Source: Isoetes taiwanensis (taxonomy: Eukaryota; Streptophyta; Lycopodiopsida; Isoetales; Isoetaceae). Taken from it: a stretch of DNA of 64,000 nt. Numbering within the stretch: position 1 is the stretch's first letter; each line of letters begins with the position of its first letter. Location: NCBI GenBank assembly GCA_021234155.1, contig JAJEKV010000004.1, positions 310,001-374,000 of the forward strand, given 5' to 3'. This document shows, in pieces, positions 10,600-22,571 of this stretch. The position numbers and the translations under genes are program-made. The notes below the pieces were generated by a model. It searched no databases, was not told where the DNA came from, and saw only the letters and a program-made list of their open reading frames with translations.

Positions 10600-11660
10600 G
10601 GATATTGTAGACTTAGACTCCAGCAATGATTGTGTTCTGCCCAGTTGCCCATTTCTTGCAGGTCATCTCCATTTGAATCTCGTGATGCATCCGGCGAATG
10701 ATACTTAGAACCATTTTTTAGCTCCACTCTCGGACCAATTTTTGTGTTTATTTGACAACATGGGCGATTTGTGTTTCGTAAACCACCAGGGAGCCAAAAT
10801 TCCTGGATTTTGCCTTCATTGTTTAAAACAGGTAATTTTGGGGTTGTAGGTTTCAGGCGGCGCCGCTTACAACACCGCCACAAGTAGATTAAAATTTTGT
10901 GTCAAAATTGAATGCCTCAATTAAACAACAGATTAAACCATGGCTTCCTTGATGGCCTTAGGGACTCCAAACGGAAGAGCTTGTCACACAAAGAAGCTTC
11001 TCGCTGGTAATGCCAGATTGCCAGCCATAACGCAGCTATGCCTCTCCGTCATAACCTTCTTCCTCCACAAGAAGCACCAGTATATCTTTTGGGTCTTCAG
11101 TTTCCTGCATCTCGTTTCTGTCTATGGCTGAAGGAGGTAAACCCAGAAAAAATTTAGACCATGATGATCCATGATGAAATGAACGATTGCAACCTACTGC
11201 AACCTTGCAACAGAGGCTGAAACTCGACCAATGAAGCCAGAAACTCGATCAATGATGCCAGAAAGTCGACCAAAGCAAGACAGTTGAGGATGAAGGTAAT
11301 ACTTCACGATCTCCTACAGGAAAGATAGATATTGGTTAGTAACAAGCAAATAGGAAAGCAATAACATAAAGGAGGCGGTTCCCTAGCCGAAAACTTGCCT
11401 GCAACAAACAAAACAAGACTTGATCTTTAAAGAAAAGCTCGGCAGGGGGAAAAAATCGATCTAAAACAAGCTCCAGATACAAGCAGCTCCAAAAAGTTGT
11501 CAAATCGTCAAGCGCCTCGACGGAATGACGGAGCGCCATCGCCAAAGCTCTGGAGCTCCGCCATGGCCGAGAAAGAAAGAAGGTAAAAAAAAAAAAGGTC
11601 TCGGAAAAAAAAAATTTAACATTCCGCCAGGTGGCCGGAATTTTGGCTCCCTGGTGGGTT
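10600..11660. other. No gene recognised
   Basis: Mixed-composition intergenic sequence. A GGAGGCGGTTCCCTAGCCG block at about 11,370 resembles the arm of the foldback at 11,668-11,755. Nothing else is supported. Confidence 0.5.
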
Positions 11661-11667
11661 TACGTGA

Positions 11668-11755
11668 GGGAGCCGCCTGGTTCTCGGGGTTTCCGGCGGG
11701 AAACCGCCGCCGCTGCCGGTTTCCCGCAGGAAACCCCTCGTACCAGGCGGTTCCC
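11668..11755. repeat. GC-rich 88-bp foldback
   Basis: Two ~38-nt arms (11,668-11,705 and 11,718-11,755) are reverse complements with about four mismatches, enclosing the 12-nt loop GCCGCCGCTGCC. Arm cores are GGGGTTTCCGGCGGGAAACC and GGTTTCCCGCAGGAAACCCC. It would form a very stable cruciform or RNA hairpin. Confidence 0.85.
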
Positions 11756-11759
11756 TAGC

Positions 11760-12965
11760 ACATAATTTTCTTTAAGCCATTGTGGTGTTGCTTTTTTAGC
11801 AGGAGGTTCAAACCCCTGGGCTATTTAGCTAATTGTAGGGATTGCTAATTGCAAAAACAACCATCTGTCAGGTAGCTCACTTTGATTATAGGCAGGTCCA
11901 ATGCAAGCAGATACACAGGGAGGGCTCGCAAAGGTATTCGCTTGTTGTCATTTGAGAAATTGTTCATGCAAAGTTCATGGGTGAGGGCTCGCAAAGGTAG
12001 TTATTTGAGAAATTGTTCATGTCTCTATTGTAGCAGACGCTTCTTCATCATATGCAGTTTGATCCCATGTTTTGTACCAAATTGTCACATGTTATCTAAT
12101 CATGCTCTTCACTTGTACTGCATGACTATTTGTTCAATGAATTTAATTCTATTGATGTGAAGTTCTTGGATTTGATGTATATTGTAGTAGAATTTCCTTT
12201 CTGATATGCATTCCACAGCCCCATATCAAATCTTGTTGCGGGAGATAGGTTTTTTGCCATTTAGAGGGCGGCCCTTGATCACCACATCGTCACTTTCAGA
12301 AGGCAATCACTATGGACAATGCTGGTCTCCTCGACCTGGCTTATACCATAGAAATGGGGCCACAACGCCTCAAGGCCTGCTGGAAGGAAAAGCAAGCTCA
12401 GTGGCTCGCAGGTGCATACAGGTGTAAACAGAGGCAGATCGCCATAGCTTGATGTTGTACTATGATGCTTGCTTTCGCAGCAAGCTCTGGGATGCCAGTG
12501 CTCTTGAACAGTCAAGACAACATATTACGAACGCCACATAAACTCCACATTGGAACAGGTTCTGTAACACTATCTCCATATCCATCTGCCTATGAAAAGG
12601 CACAGACTCATTGCCTCGATTTGCACAAGTGCACACAGAATTGAGACAGTCAGATGGCTTGGGGAGCCACATTAGGATAGGCTTTGTTGATGCTATCAAA
12701 TGGAAGCCATTGAGGATGAATGCCATGCCCTCTAGAGCTGTCCAACGTATGATCAAATTCGGGCATGCTATACTGAGTTGGTCAGGCATGGCCAACAGCT
12801 ATATGCGAAGCATGGTTCAGTACGAATGCTAGGACCATACCTTCATGAGGTCATGGAGGTGTGGGATCAACTATGTCCTCAGACACTCACCTGGCTTGTA
12901 TATATATTTCATGATATGTATATTTGTTGACAACACCCTTATTATTGCCATGGTTTTTCCCTAAT
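11760..12965. other. No gene recognised
   Basis: Several frames of 70-110 codons overlap on both strands, but none shows a family pattern that I know. A direct repeat GAGGGCTCGCAAAGGTA occurs twice (about 11,921 and 11,983). Confidence 0.4.
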
Positions 12966-13232
12966 CCTTTCAGGGCGAGCTTGGTTCGGGAAATTCCCCA
13001 GAATAAGGGCAAGCTATCGTACAAAATTGAAAAAGGTATTGTTAGCAAAAAATTAGGCGGATTCACTCCCGACAAAAAAAAACAACTTTTTAGGAAAAGG
13101 GACGTGGGACATTTCAAGTGGCGGAAATCTTACAACACCTTTTTTTCTTTATCGAAATTCTCACGAGATGCCAATTTTGATTTTTAAGTTTTGCCTAGGG
13201 TTTTTTTTTTTAGGGTTCATTTTTGTCTACTT

Positions 13233-13520
13233 ATGGAGGACGGCGCTAACAGGGGGGCCGCTGCTGCTCCTCCGTCTAAGATGACCTCAGTAGCTCTGCA
13301 TCTCTCTTTGCTTTCCAATTCTTCTATCATGGCGGGCGGCTTGCAGGTGCAGCAGGAGAAGGAAGGAGGAAGAATCGATTTAAGAATAGTTGCTGGCTGG
13401 AGCCAATGGCATTCTCAAAATCTAGAAAGCGCCACTACACCATTTAGTGAGAGCAGCATTGTCAAGCTATCTAGCACAAGTTTTACATACTGGGTGGATG
13501 CTGATGCTCTTATTAGATGA
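13233..13520 (+). other. Open frame of unknown meaning (95 codons)
   Basis: The frame starts MEDGANRGAAAAPPSKMTS and has no recognisable domain. It lies inside the proposed hAT interval after a T-rich leader (TTTTTTTTTTTAGGGTTC). It could be a leader exon of the element or chance. Confidence 0.2.
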
Positions 13521-13889
13521 TGTTCTGATGCATTTCAGCAACAAAACATGCAATACATTATTTCATTTTGTTATTGCTTCCTATGACCAACAGCAGGTAA
13601 TCTTAGAAGGTCAAAATGTGTATGCATTGTGGTCTACCATTGCCATCGATTTCTAGAATTTACGCTGCTGCTAAAGAAGAGACAAGGTCTATTTTTTACC
13701 CTCTTAGGCCCGTTTTTCTTCTTATAGATTTGATGCAATGGCTTCCAACATTAAAGAAGACGCCTCTGATTTTGTTAAGTCTTATATTGATGTACCTTAT
13801 TTGCTACTGCAGTGAGAGGAACAGATTGATTTTGTAAGGGAAATCTCAAGTTTTAATATGAGATGAGCAACTCATCATGTTCTTCTAGA

Positions 13890-14905
13890 AATAGCATCGA
13901 TCCGAGCCATCGGATCGCCATTCTGGGAAGGGACGAGCTCCTATATAAGGCTATTTCCTCTTTCGGACCGGTTATCGGCGTCTTCTCACAGCAGCTCTTC
14001 TTCTCAGCAGTACCTTATTCTCCATTCTTTGAAACCATGCAGGGGAGGGGCTTCTCCCTGCTTGGATTGACCAATTTGGCGTTTCTTTCATGCTGTGGCA
14101 TGTCCTTTCTCGGCCTTGCCTCTTCTTTAGCCATAATCCTTTGACCTTCGTCCTCGATCCCGTTTTGATAAGGAAGTTCTCTTCTATTCGAGAGGTTTTT
14201 GTCGTTTTCATGCGAGCCCCATTCTAGAATCCCATAGATCCGAGCCCTCGGATCGAAATTCTAGAATGGGGCGAGCATGCATGTCTTGCATGCATGCATG
14301 CGGTGAATGCCTTCTCTGGTTGGGGGATCGCTATATTAGGCGAGGTTCTTCATCAACGTCTCATCGGCGCTTCCTCTTCTCTCTCAGCAGTACCTTATTC
14401 TCTATTCTTTGAAACCCACCCTCCTCCCCTTAAATGTTTAATGTATTTGTCGCCTGGCACGCGTGACCAGCCCCTCTATTTGAAGAGGTTTTTGTTTTAT
14501 TGTCGCGTGGCATGCGTGATCAGCCCCTCCACTTTGGGAGGTTTGTTTTGTCACATTTTTTCTAGTGTTGGTGATGTGCAGGTACAGGTTGGCAAGCGGC
14601 AGCAGCTTCGACTTCTCCATTCGTGGGATTTGGGAGCGAATTTTCAGCCTTACATTTGTCCAAGCCCCTTGCCGAAGGCTTATCACTAGGGTTTTTCCTC
14701 GAAAACCCGAAAGGGCGGGTTTTTTAATCCCGGTTATGAGCTTTCGGCAGGTACACAAACCAAACATCTATTAGCATTGTATTTCATGGGGTCCAAGTTA
14801 TATAATTGGACATTCCCTTTATTTTTCTTCGTGGGTAGTTTGCATGTGTGCGGCTACCCACTATCCACCATTGTAGAAAATCTGCTGAGATGAATGAGAA
14901 GCCTA
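13890..14905 (+). repeat. Promoter-like repeat module, locus 1 (two monomers plus 3' segment)
   Basis: Two ~330-bp monomers begin with the dyad CGATCCGAGCCATCGGATCG (13,898-13,917) and a variant at about 14,235. Each is followed ~25-100 bp later by a TATA-like box (CTATATAAGG at 13,941; CTATATTAGG at 14,331) and by a CT-rich leader ending CAGTACCTTATTCT. In monomer 2 the dyad is enclosed by 15-bp inverted arms GCCCCATTCTAGAAT (14,216-14,230) and ATTCTAGAATGGGGC (14,258-14,272). A shared 3' segment (14,565-14,905) follows. The same arrangement recurs at 41,360-42,315. Confidence 0.75.
14668..14750. repeat. Stem-loop module with nested inverted repeat, copy 1
   Basis: The outer arm TTGCCGAAGGCTTATCAC pairs with the closing GTTATGAGCTTTCGGCAG. 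The inner arm AAAACCCG-AAAG-GGCGGGTTTT forms a second hairpin. It is nearly the same as 42,081-42,164 and architecturally similar to 22,821-22,892. Confidence 0.75.
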
Positions 14906-16016
14906 TCGGCTGGTTTTGTGTCTCTTGCGAGTCCTTTCCCAGAATATCTTATTTTGGACCAGAAATATTTATTGGTTTTTCTTTTATTGTTTATTTCTAT
15001 ATTCTGCTACATTGTATAAAGTGTACCCATGTTTATTACATGTGAAGAAGCAACAAAATATCAAGTCGTAATAGAAGGAGGTGAGCAACTTGTGTTTTCA
15101 TAGGTCATGCCATTGCTTAATGCCTTGTTCTGGTCGGGACTCTCTTTAAAAGTTGGACCATAAATGTTATTGGTATTTCTTCCATTGTTTTTTTTCCCTC
15201 TATTCTGCCACATTTTATATTAGTGTATACATGGGCAGGTGACATAGCAGCGATTTTGCAAGGGAATTCTCAAGAATTAATAAGAGAAGGTGAGCAACTC
15301 GTGTTATTTCAGTCTTGCCATTTGCTTTACAATATAAATGCCCTGTTCTGGACCCTTTTTAAAAGCTTTGAGAAGGGTACACTAATATTTGTGTGCTTCT
15401 GAGATATGGGCACACGGTATAAGTTTTGGATTGAGTAGGAAATTTATGATTGTTAAGAATGAAAATCATTACACCTAATCTATACGTGTAAACTCTAAAA
15501 TGACGGTTGTACCCATCACAGAGTTATGGGCATTAATTTATTTGCTCTACTATCACTTGAGCTCACGAGTTTTATCTTTGGGAAATGGTCATCTCATCTA
15601 TTTATTTGCAAGTTTTTGAAATGTGCGCTTATTAGTACAAGCCTTGAAACAAATTTATGATTAGAATTCTTTGCATTTCTAGACCATGCTAAATTTTAAA
15701 TGACTGTTGTACTAATGAAGTACCTATTTATATTGATATTTTATATTGATGTACCCTTTTTTTACTGCAGACAGGATCAAATCGAATTTGCAATTCAAAG
15801 TTTTAATAGGAGGTGAGCCAATGTTCTTTTAGATCAGTTGTTTTACAATCTGAATGCTCTATTTTAAATTTGTGATCATTTCTTGAAAAAGTTTCTAGAT
15901 TTAATTGTATGCATCTTGTTGCTTTATTGAAATGCATACTAAAAATAATCGTTTATATATCATTTAGGCATATATACTTATCAACATATGTTATGTACTT
16001 CCTTTAGATAAATCCA

Positions 16017-17425
16017 ATGGCGCCTCGAAAGAAGAGATCACGTTTTGGAGCTCGAAAGGATAAGAACCAAACATCTATTCTAGGTAAGGAAGACTTAGCC
16101 TACACAATGTTTGCTCAGTTGGTGCATCTTCGTAGGGTTTCTAAGGTTGATGTGCCGCTATTATACAATGATGATAAAGCCTATAGTGATTTTGTGAAGT
16201 GCATCTCTGAAACATTGGAGCAGAAGTTATTTGAGAAGATTAGGCAAAGCTCTTGGTTTGGTGTAATGGCTGCCGAGTCAACTGATGTAAGTGTTACACA
16301 ACACCTAATTCTTTATGTTGCATATTTAGAAGACTTTCAGCTCAAGAATCATTCTTAGGTATATTGAGCTTGACAGCTGCAGATGCAAAACCAATAACAA
16401 GTGCCATAGTTGATAGACTCAAGGAAGATGGCAAGTTAGATTTGCACAAAATGCTAGACTTTGGATCAGACGGTGCTGCTGTAATGATTGGTTGTAGGAC
16501 CGGAGTTTCAACTAGATTGAAGGAACAGCAACGTTTCATGACTTCTATCCATTGTGTTGCACATAGAACCATATGTGTCTCAACAATTGGCAAGCACCCA
16601 AGATCTGGATGGATTTTTAACTGATAGTAAAGGGTACCCTATAATTCCAGATTATGGCAACCCTGAAGGACACCTTGCTGCCCTTAGAGGGGCTGCAAAA
16701 GGGGATATGTACCGAAGTATTGAGATGAAGAGGAGTATTCATGGCAGCGATTTGATAGAGGCTGTTGACTTCCAATTAGATTTCTCTAGGCATGTTTTGG
16801 AAGCTCTAGATGAGAGATTTCAAGAACATGAGATCCTCTCGTGTTTCGAAATTTTTTCACCAGCACATATGCCAAATAGTGCAAAAGAACTCAAAGATTT
16901 TGGGCAGCAAGAGGTAAATCATTTAATGAAATTTTATGGAGAGTCTCAATATGTTGGAGGGATAAAATTTGATAGCATTGTCTCACAAGACAAGTTCAGA
17001 TTTGGGTTTAGAAAATTTAAGATTCAAGCAAGTACGGAATGGAAAGGTAAGAACTTTTTAGATACTTGAACAATAATCCTCTCCCAAAAGATGTTGAGGG
17101 AGGATAAGTATGTTGAATTAACAAAGCTGGCAAGAATTGCTATGGTTCAATGTTGAAGCACAACAATATGTGAAAGAGGTTTTAGTCAAATGAACCATAT
17201 CAAAGACAAGTATAGGAATAAGTTGAAGACAGGAGCAACTGATGCTTTAATGAGAGTCTCAATTGAAGGTCCAAGGATGGAAGAACTTGAAGAATTTGAT
17301 TTTGAAAAAGCAATCAAATTTTGGAAATCTAGTAAGAAATTTAGACACATTTTTTTATCAGCCAACATAGAGAGCATATGGAAATATTGCTTCATCCTCA
17401 ACTGCTTCTGACGATGAACTTGAGT
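16017..17425 (+). pseudogene. hAT-superfamily transposase, degenerate
   Basis: The frame starts MAPRKKRSRFGARKDK and continues through blocks typical of the ZNF862/C17orf113-like hAT group: MAAESTDVSVTQHLILYV, then MLDFGSDGAAVMIGCRTGVS, then IHCVAHRTI. The DDE-type catalytic domain is thus partly visible. The C-terminal dimerisation region is recognisable around 17,165-17,330: RGFSQMNHIKDKYRNKLK, ALMRVSIEGPRMEELEEF and FDFEKAIKFWKSSKKF. Stops and frameshifts near 16,357, 16,600 and 17,070-17,190 break it. The first exon may be spliced from the upstream exon-like units. The protein is unlikely to be active. Confidence 0.85.
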
Positions 17426-17789
17426 AATGTGGTGTTATTTGATGATTTTTGTGTATACATTACAAGTTGTTGCTGCTGCAACTATTTTGCTATGAAAGAT
17501 AAACATGTTTCTCTTATTTCTTCGCTGCATTAATATACTTTACATTGAATATGTATTCTGATGTGTGGATCAGATTTTATGTTTCAATTTTGCTTGTTGG
17601 TTTGTAATTTATAAGAAAATATAGGCAAGATTTTAAATTGTAGGAAATTAGCTTGTTGGTTTTAAAATTAGAGCAAATTATAGGCAGAAATTGAGAATTA
17701 ATAGGTTGCTCTACAAAGTACAGAAATTGAGAATTAACAGGTTGCTCTACAAAGTACAGGAAATTTTCCTTTAGTAGTCTAAAAATTTC

Positions 17790-18030
17790 CCGAACCAAGA
17801 GGGCAAGGGTTTTTCCACCTGGACAGTAATAAGTCTGTTGTGCTCTTTTATTGGATCCCATAGGCCGATTGATCTCCGTGGACGATAAAAACCATCTTAT
17901 TCTATCCTATTCTATTCTATTCTATTCTATTCTATTCTATTCTATTCTATTCTATTCTATTCTATTCTATTCTATTCTATTCTGATGTATTTTATTCCAT
18001 TCTATTCTACTATATTCTATTCTATTCTTA
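17790..18030 (+). repeat. Retroposon 3' end with (TTCTA)n tail, copy 1
   Basis: GGATCCCATAGGCCGATTGA then TCTCCGTGGACGATAAAAA precede about 20 copies of TTCTA (17,896-18,030). The same end occurs at 22,893-22,975 (plus) and 42,776-42,835 (minus). The simple-repeat tail after a conserved end is typical of a SINE or LINE that ends in a short repeat instead of poly-A. Confidence 0.7.
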
Positions 18031-18034
18031 CTGT

Positions 18035-19145
18035 ATCATTGACTTCCATACCATGGTCACCAAATCATTGAGTAACGTGGAAATAGCAGTTTGACTCCAC
18101 CTTAATTTTGGTGGAACGGCCGTGCTTGCTAGATATGGAATATGCTTTGGTAGATTATTTGGACCAAATGCCTAGATCAGACGAGCATATAGGATAGACA
18201 AGTATTTGATAGAAGGAAGAATTGTGAACTTGATGTATCTAGTGCGTGATCCTCCTCGTGTTTTGCCATGAAACATATAAAGCTAATGTAGTTCTTTTAA
18301 AGATCGTGTCATGTAATATTAACATAGATATACGAGAGAATGGAATAGTCTTCTATCTCAATTGAAAGCAAGACGATTTTGGAATTAAATTCCAAAGGGA
18401 GTTGCATGTTAGACACTCATCTAAGCATAAATAAGTGTTTAAATTTCTTATTTCAAAACAAGTATTTTCTTGCATATACCCTCTAATACTATGGCAATTC
18501 CAATGGGTCTGCCAATGGAGTTAGTAAAGATGTATGACTTTATCATCTTGGTCTGGTTTAAGATAATAATTTCTTGTGTAATTCCTGCTCCATAGGTCTT
18601 TGCCCTTTCATCATGGGACTAGATTATAAGAACAAACGAAAATATAATTTTGATGTTGTGGCATTGCATAGGTTATTTCATACATAGAAATGCTCAAAGC
18701 TATTGCATATATAGAATACTCAATCTATGTCCTATCATAGAAACATTTCCCCTCATAAACTTGGATTGTCCATTAGGATAGACCTACATTCTATATTGAG
18801 GGCTTGTCATGATGAATGGTTTTGCTATGAGGCTTTTAGTTTGCTCTATGTGTCGTAGATGTTGTTGTCCATGAAAAGGCCAATTGGTATGTTGTCAAGG
18901 AAGGTATGAGATTTTTATTGAGCCATGCCTAGCATGCATGTCAACCAAATATTATATAGAAGAAATTTTCTTTGAAGTCTAATTTGTGCAATTCTAATAT
19001 AAATTTTACCTTTATATAATTCTCCGACTAGGTTGCAGATCCTCAAGGCTCGCCCCCCTGTAGACTCTCAATGTCTATTGGCCCTTTATAGAGTCCAAAT
19101 GTCCAGACAAAATATACCTAATTGCCCTTCCAGACACACAAGCAT
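18035..19145. other. No gene recognised
   Basis: AT-rich intergenic DNA without coding pattern or obvious repeat structure on either strand. Confidence 0.5.
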
Positions 19146-19149
19146 ATAT

Positions 19150-19385
19150 AAAAAGGGAATGCAAGGCTATTATTTTTGGGTTGCCCCTAGGGAGGCAAAC
19201 CTTGGCTTAGGTGGGTTTTTGGCATATTTCAAGAATATGCTGGTATATGCCTGAGATATTCCAAAAACTGCTCCACACCTGCTATTCTCCTTAAACTGGT
19301 GGTCATCCTCGTTATTGTGTGAGGCTGGTTTTACCCTGTAACCGGATGCTGGTATGGCCGATGCTGATGGGTTTTGCAGCTTTCT
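19150..19385 (+). repeat. Dispersed hairpin repeat family, copy 2
   Basis: Contains TTGGGTTGCCCCTAGGGAGG then CAAACC, the block GTGGGTTTTTGGCATAT, an imperfect TATGC dyad, and AAACTGCTCCACACCTGC. It aligns with the copies at 1,235 and 21,318. Confidence 0.75.
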
Positions 19386-19389
19386 GTTA

Positions 19390-21310
19390 TTTCTTAGTGC
19401 TAAGCTTTCCTCCTGTTTTATGAAGCACATGAGATTCATGGTCTGAAAATCAATTTGGCAGTGGAATGATCTATATATATATTTGAAGGTCGACTCTCTC
19501 CCCCTACAATAATCTCATCCTCCGGCTAAGGAAAATAGAAATCCCCTTGAAAAATCGTCCTTCAGTCCTCCGATCTGACATGGTTTTTATTTACGAGGTG
19601 ATTTGCTTGCAAGGAAGACATAAGTTCAAGACAGAGTATGGGACTGCTTGCTCAAAAAATGCATAAGCAAAAAGGTGGTTAGGTATTGAAGCTACAAGGT
19701 CGACCAGCTATGGTAGCAGGTAAGAAACAAGGTCTGGGTATCAAACAATCTTAATCACTTTTCCAAAACCTTCTTTGCATTTTCCAGTTCTTCTCCCTCC
19801 ACTCCAAGATTTCAAAGTAATTAGAGTATATGTATATAATTTGATGCTATTGAACTTCTTCATGGCGTTCCAGTTCGAGGTAGCATCTTCTTCACTTTGG
19901 CCTCCAGACACAAACATAACATGTTCAACAACTAGAGTTGTTTTATGTAATGCTAAAAGGTAGCAATTTTCTCAGGCCAAGCTCTAGGTCCTTCTGTTCC
20001 TCTAGCTACCATGTGTGATTTTAAAAGAGTTCCATATATAGTACCAATACAATATTATCGATTTTAGAGTCTCCATTTAGATGAGACAGATATCTAGGGG
20101 CTGTGGATATGGTAGGTAAATCTTTGGTATAGCATAACTGGCTGTTCGCTCCATCTTAAAACTGTGTGAAGCTCTAGAAAAGCACTTATATTATGCTCTG
20201 CAGATAATAATGCAATCACTTCATAAGTTAATGCATGAATGTATCCGAAAGTTCTGGACAATTTGGATTTGGTACTTATTAGTCAGGTACATTATTGATA
20301 ATTAAATGAACGAGGATTAGAAATAATGGCTATAGAACTGTGGGGTTTTTTACGTCGAGTTATTGCAGGTTGACACAATAGAGGAACAAGCATGAATATC
20401 TGCAGAGCACAAGCTAGGTGTGGCTAAGGGTTGTCTAGGTTTCTATTATTTGCTCATGGGACCTGGCTACTTGTTTAATGTAGTTCTAAGATGCAGGGGC
20501 TAAGTGGGAATTGCGGCCATGGAGTAGCCAAGGACATGATGCTGGTCGTGTCAGTACGCTACAGTTAAGTACATGGATAACATGCTTTCTTTTTGAGCTT
20601 CTTAGGACATTAAATAACTCAGAGGTGCTAAAAGCAATTGTTGACGATTCATAGATCCTTCATAGGGCAACCACAATTGGAGATATAGTTCCTTTTCCTA
20701 ATGTCTTTTATTGTTTTTTAGAAATAAGTTTTGTTGTTCTTAGCATAATAAGAAGTTTGTGAGTATGCGGGCAAGTCTTTTCAATAGTAGGGTATTTGTG
20801 TGTCATTATAGCTTTTGTATGTGCAGATGTTTTATTGTTACTGTTATGAGTTTAAAGCCATGGGAGGTTTTGTTTGTTTACCTCAACATGCCCTGGGCTT
20901 TGACAAGGTGCAAATCATCAATGTTCTAATGAAAGGCAGAAATGCTTCTGCTAGGTGGATTTTAAATACATAAACTTTATATTGCCATGAGAAAGCTATG
21001 TTGGCATAAGAAGGAAAACAAGTTTAGTTTAAAATCTTTGTAGTGCATCATCTATTTCAGAACTCTGTCATGACTATGATTGCTACTAGTTTGACTTTAT
21101 TTTAGGTAATTGAGGCTCTTTGGATGTTGTGATTGCATTTCCTGCTAGAGCAGCTCCCGCAGCCCTGCTTTAGGTGAGATTTCTTTCACATCCAAAAGCC
21201 AGCCCTCTGGAAGGAAGACCAGCTAAAGTTAGGCTTAAAACTAAGTGCTAGAAGATTAATAGCTTCTTGAAAGTTAAAAGGAAAAACACCTATAGGACAC
21301 TTGGTTGTCT
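19390..21310. other. No gene recognised
   Basis: Intergenic sequence with no recognisable protein family, tRNA or structured repeat. Confidence 0.5.
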
Positions 21311-21317
21311 AAAATAA

Positions 21318-21550
21318 TTATCTTTTTGGGTTGCCCCTAGGGGGGCAAACCCTCGGTTATGTGGGTTTGTGGCATATCCTAGGTATATGCTAGAATATAC
21401 CTAGGATATGCTGTGGCTGCTCCAAACCATCTGTTCCCTGTTCCCTGTAAATTGGCGGTTTGGTGTGTTCTGAATCACAGACGTTCTAACTGGGTAACTG
21501 GCAGGGCAAATCGAAGCTGCAATCTGATGCTGGGCCACTAGTCTTGCACT
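21318..21550 (+). repeat. Dispersed hairpin repeat family, copy 3 (best preserved)
   Basis: Two dyads are clear. GGGTTGCCCC (21,328-21,337) faces GGGGCAAACCC (to 21,352). GCATATCCTAGGTATAT (21,372-21,388) and ATATACCTAGGATATGC (21,395-21,411) form a perfect 17-bp inverted repeat around a 6-nt loop. The following GGCTGCTCCAAACC and GTAAATTGGCGGT blocks match the other copies. Confidence 0.85.
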
Positions 21551-21554
21551 GGAT

Positions 21555-22565
21555 GGTGATCGTCGTGAGAGTGCAAGCCTCAACCTCAATGTGTGCCTAT
21601 GGGGGCGCCGTCTTTGCCATACACACTCAACGATTTTATCCGCATAAGATTACTTGGCGTGCCATCTTCAAATTTGATTATCGTTTTTTCGTTTGATTCA
21701 AATTATCTGTAGTTTAGCTCATGTTGGTCTCCGAGATTCTTGTAACTATTTTCTGCCAAGTAAAGAAAAAAGATACTGGGGAAGAATTTGCTTTGAAGGT
21801 TCAGATAGAGCATCGGGCTATACCCCCAAGAAACATCAACTGGATTTGCAAGTCTTGGATTCTCTTCATCATGTCAGACTGACTATGCGGAAGGGAAACG
21901 CACCACCATAGATACCGGAGATATGTACGCCCTTGAGGTCTCTTTCCCCCACACATGATCCTTGCTTGTCCTCGGAGTTGATATTCATGGCGTCGGGGTA
22001 CAAAATGGAGGGAGCACTTTATCAACAATTCCCCTACAGAATCTGATTACCTTTCTGATCCTTTCAGAGTTCTTTATGGCCTTGGTATAGATCTTGAATT
22101 TGAATAGAAATGGATCTGTTTATTTGGTATCTGGCTTTAATTTAAATAATACAAAATCAGCTTGAAGACTAATATGTGGTTGATGGTCAGGTTTATATGG
22201 AGAACTAGTGGTTGCAGGCAGTGCCATGTGCACCTTTAAAGGCGTGGATTGCTGGGGCAGATTCCAGTTATGCACTGATGTTGTAATGATTGGGTTGGGA
22301 TATCTTTCCCCCCAAATCATGCTACTAATTCTTGATGTGAGTAAATATGGGCAAAATGAGTTTTCTGGGCCATGAGGTACCTTGTATAAACATCTGAATT
22401 TGATCAGGATGAGGTTGTGAAGAATTGGCCACCTGCAAGGGCCTTGAGAGATGTCAAAGATGAGAAGCACATAGACTTTTTTTATGGCATGGGATCATGG
22501 CAGGTATTTAAGTAACTTAAAATTGTTTCAATACAAAACAAAGCATGAACATCATCTGTTTTCTT
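21555..22565. other. Unassigned stretch, possible decayed upstream exons
   Basis: Short open stretches on both strands have no family signature that I recognise. It lies directly upstream of the CPBP protease exons and might include earlier exons of that gene. Confidence 0.3.
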
Positions 22566-22571
22566 GGCAGT

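Larger units (their letters stand above)
13808..15815 (+). repeat. Four exon-like repeated units
   Basis: Diverged copies at about 13,808-13,866, 15,040-15,085, 15,240-15,295 and 15,765-15,815 share GATTTTGCAAGGGAA, then AGTTTTAATAnGAG, then a splice-donor-like GGTGAGCAAC. At least two are preceded by TTACTGCAG acceptor-like ends and by TATATTGATGTACC. They look like duplicates of a ~45-nt leader exon upstream of the hAT transposase frame. Introns between them contain further ~210-bp direct duplication (14,935-15,090 versus 15,130-15,300). Confidence 0.5.
12971..17801 (+). mobile_element. Candidate hAT transposon bounded by a 16-bp inverted repeat
   Basis: CTTGGTTCGGGAAATT at 12,980-12,995 is repeated exactly in inverse orientation at 17,784-17,799. 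The left end is preceded by CAGGGCGAG, and CAGGG is a usual hAT terminus. The interval includes a degenerate hAT transposase (16,017-17,425), promoter-like modules (13,890-14,905) and exon-like repeats. The outer bases of the right end do not mirror CAGGG, and I cannot see an 8-bp target duplication. The boundaries are therefore a hypothesis. Confidence 0.4.

Noticed and set aside
17896..18030. Telomere-like repeat or satellite
   Set aside because: The unit TTCTA is not a telomere repeat and occurs as a tail after a conserved retroposon end.
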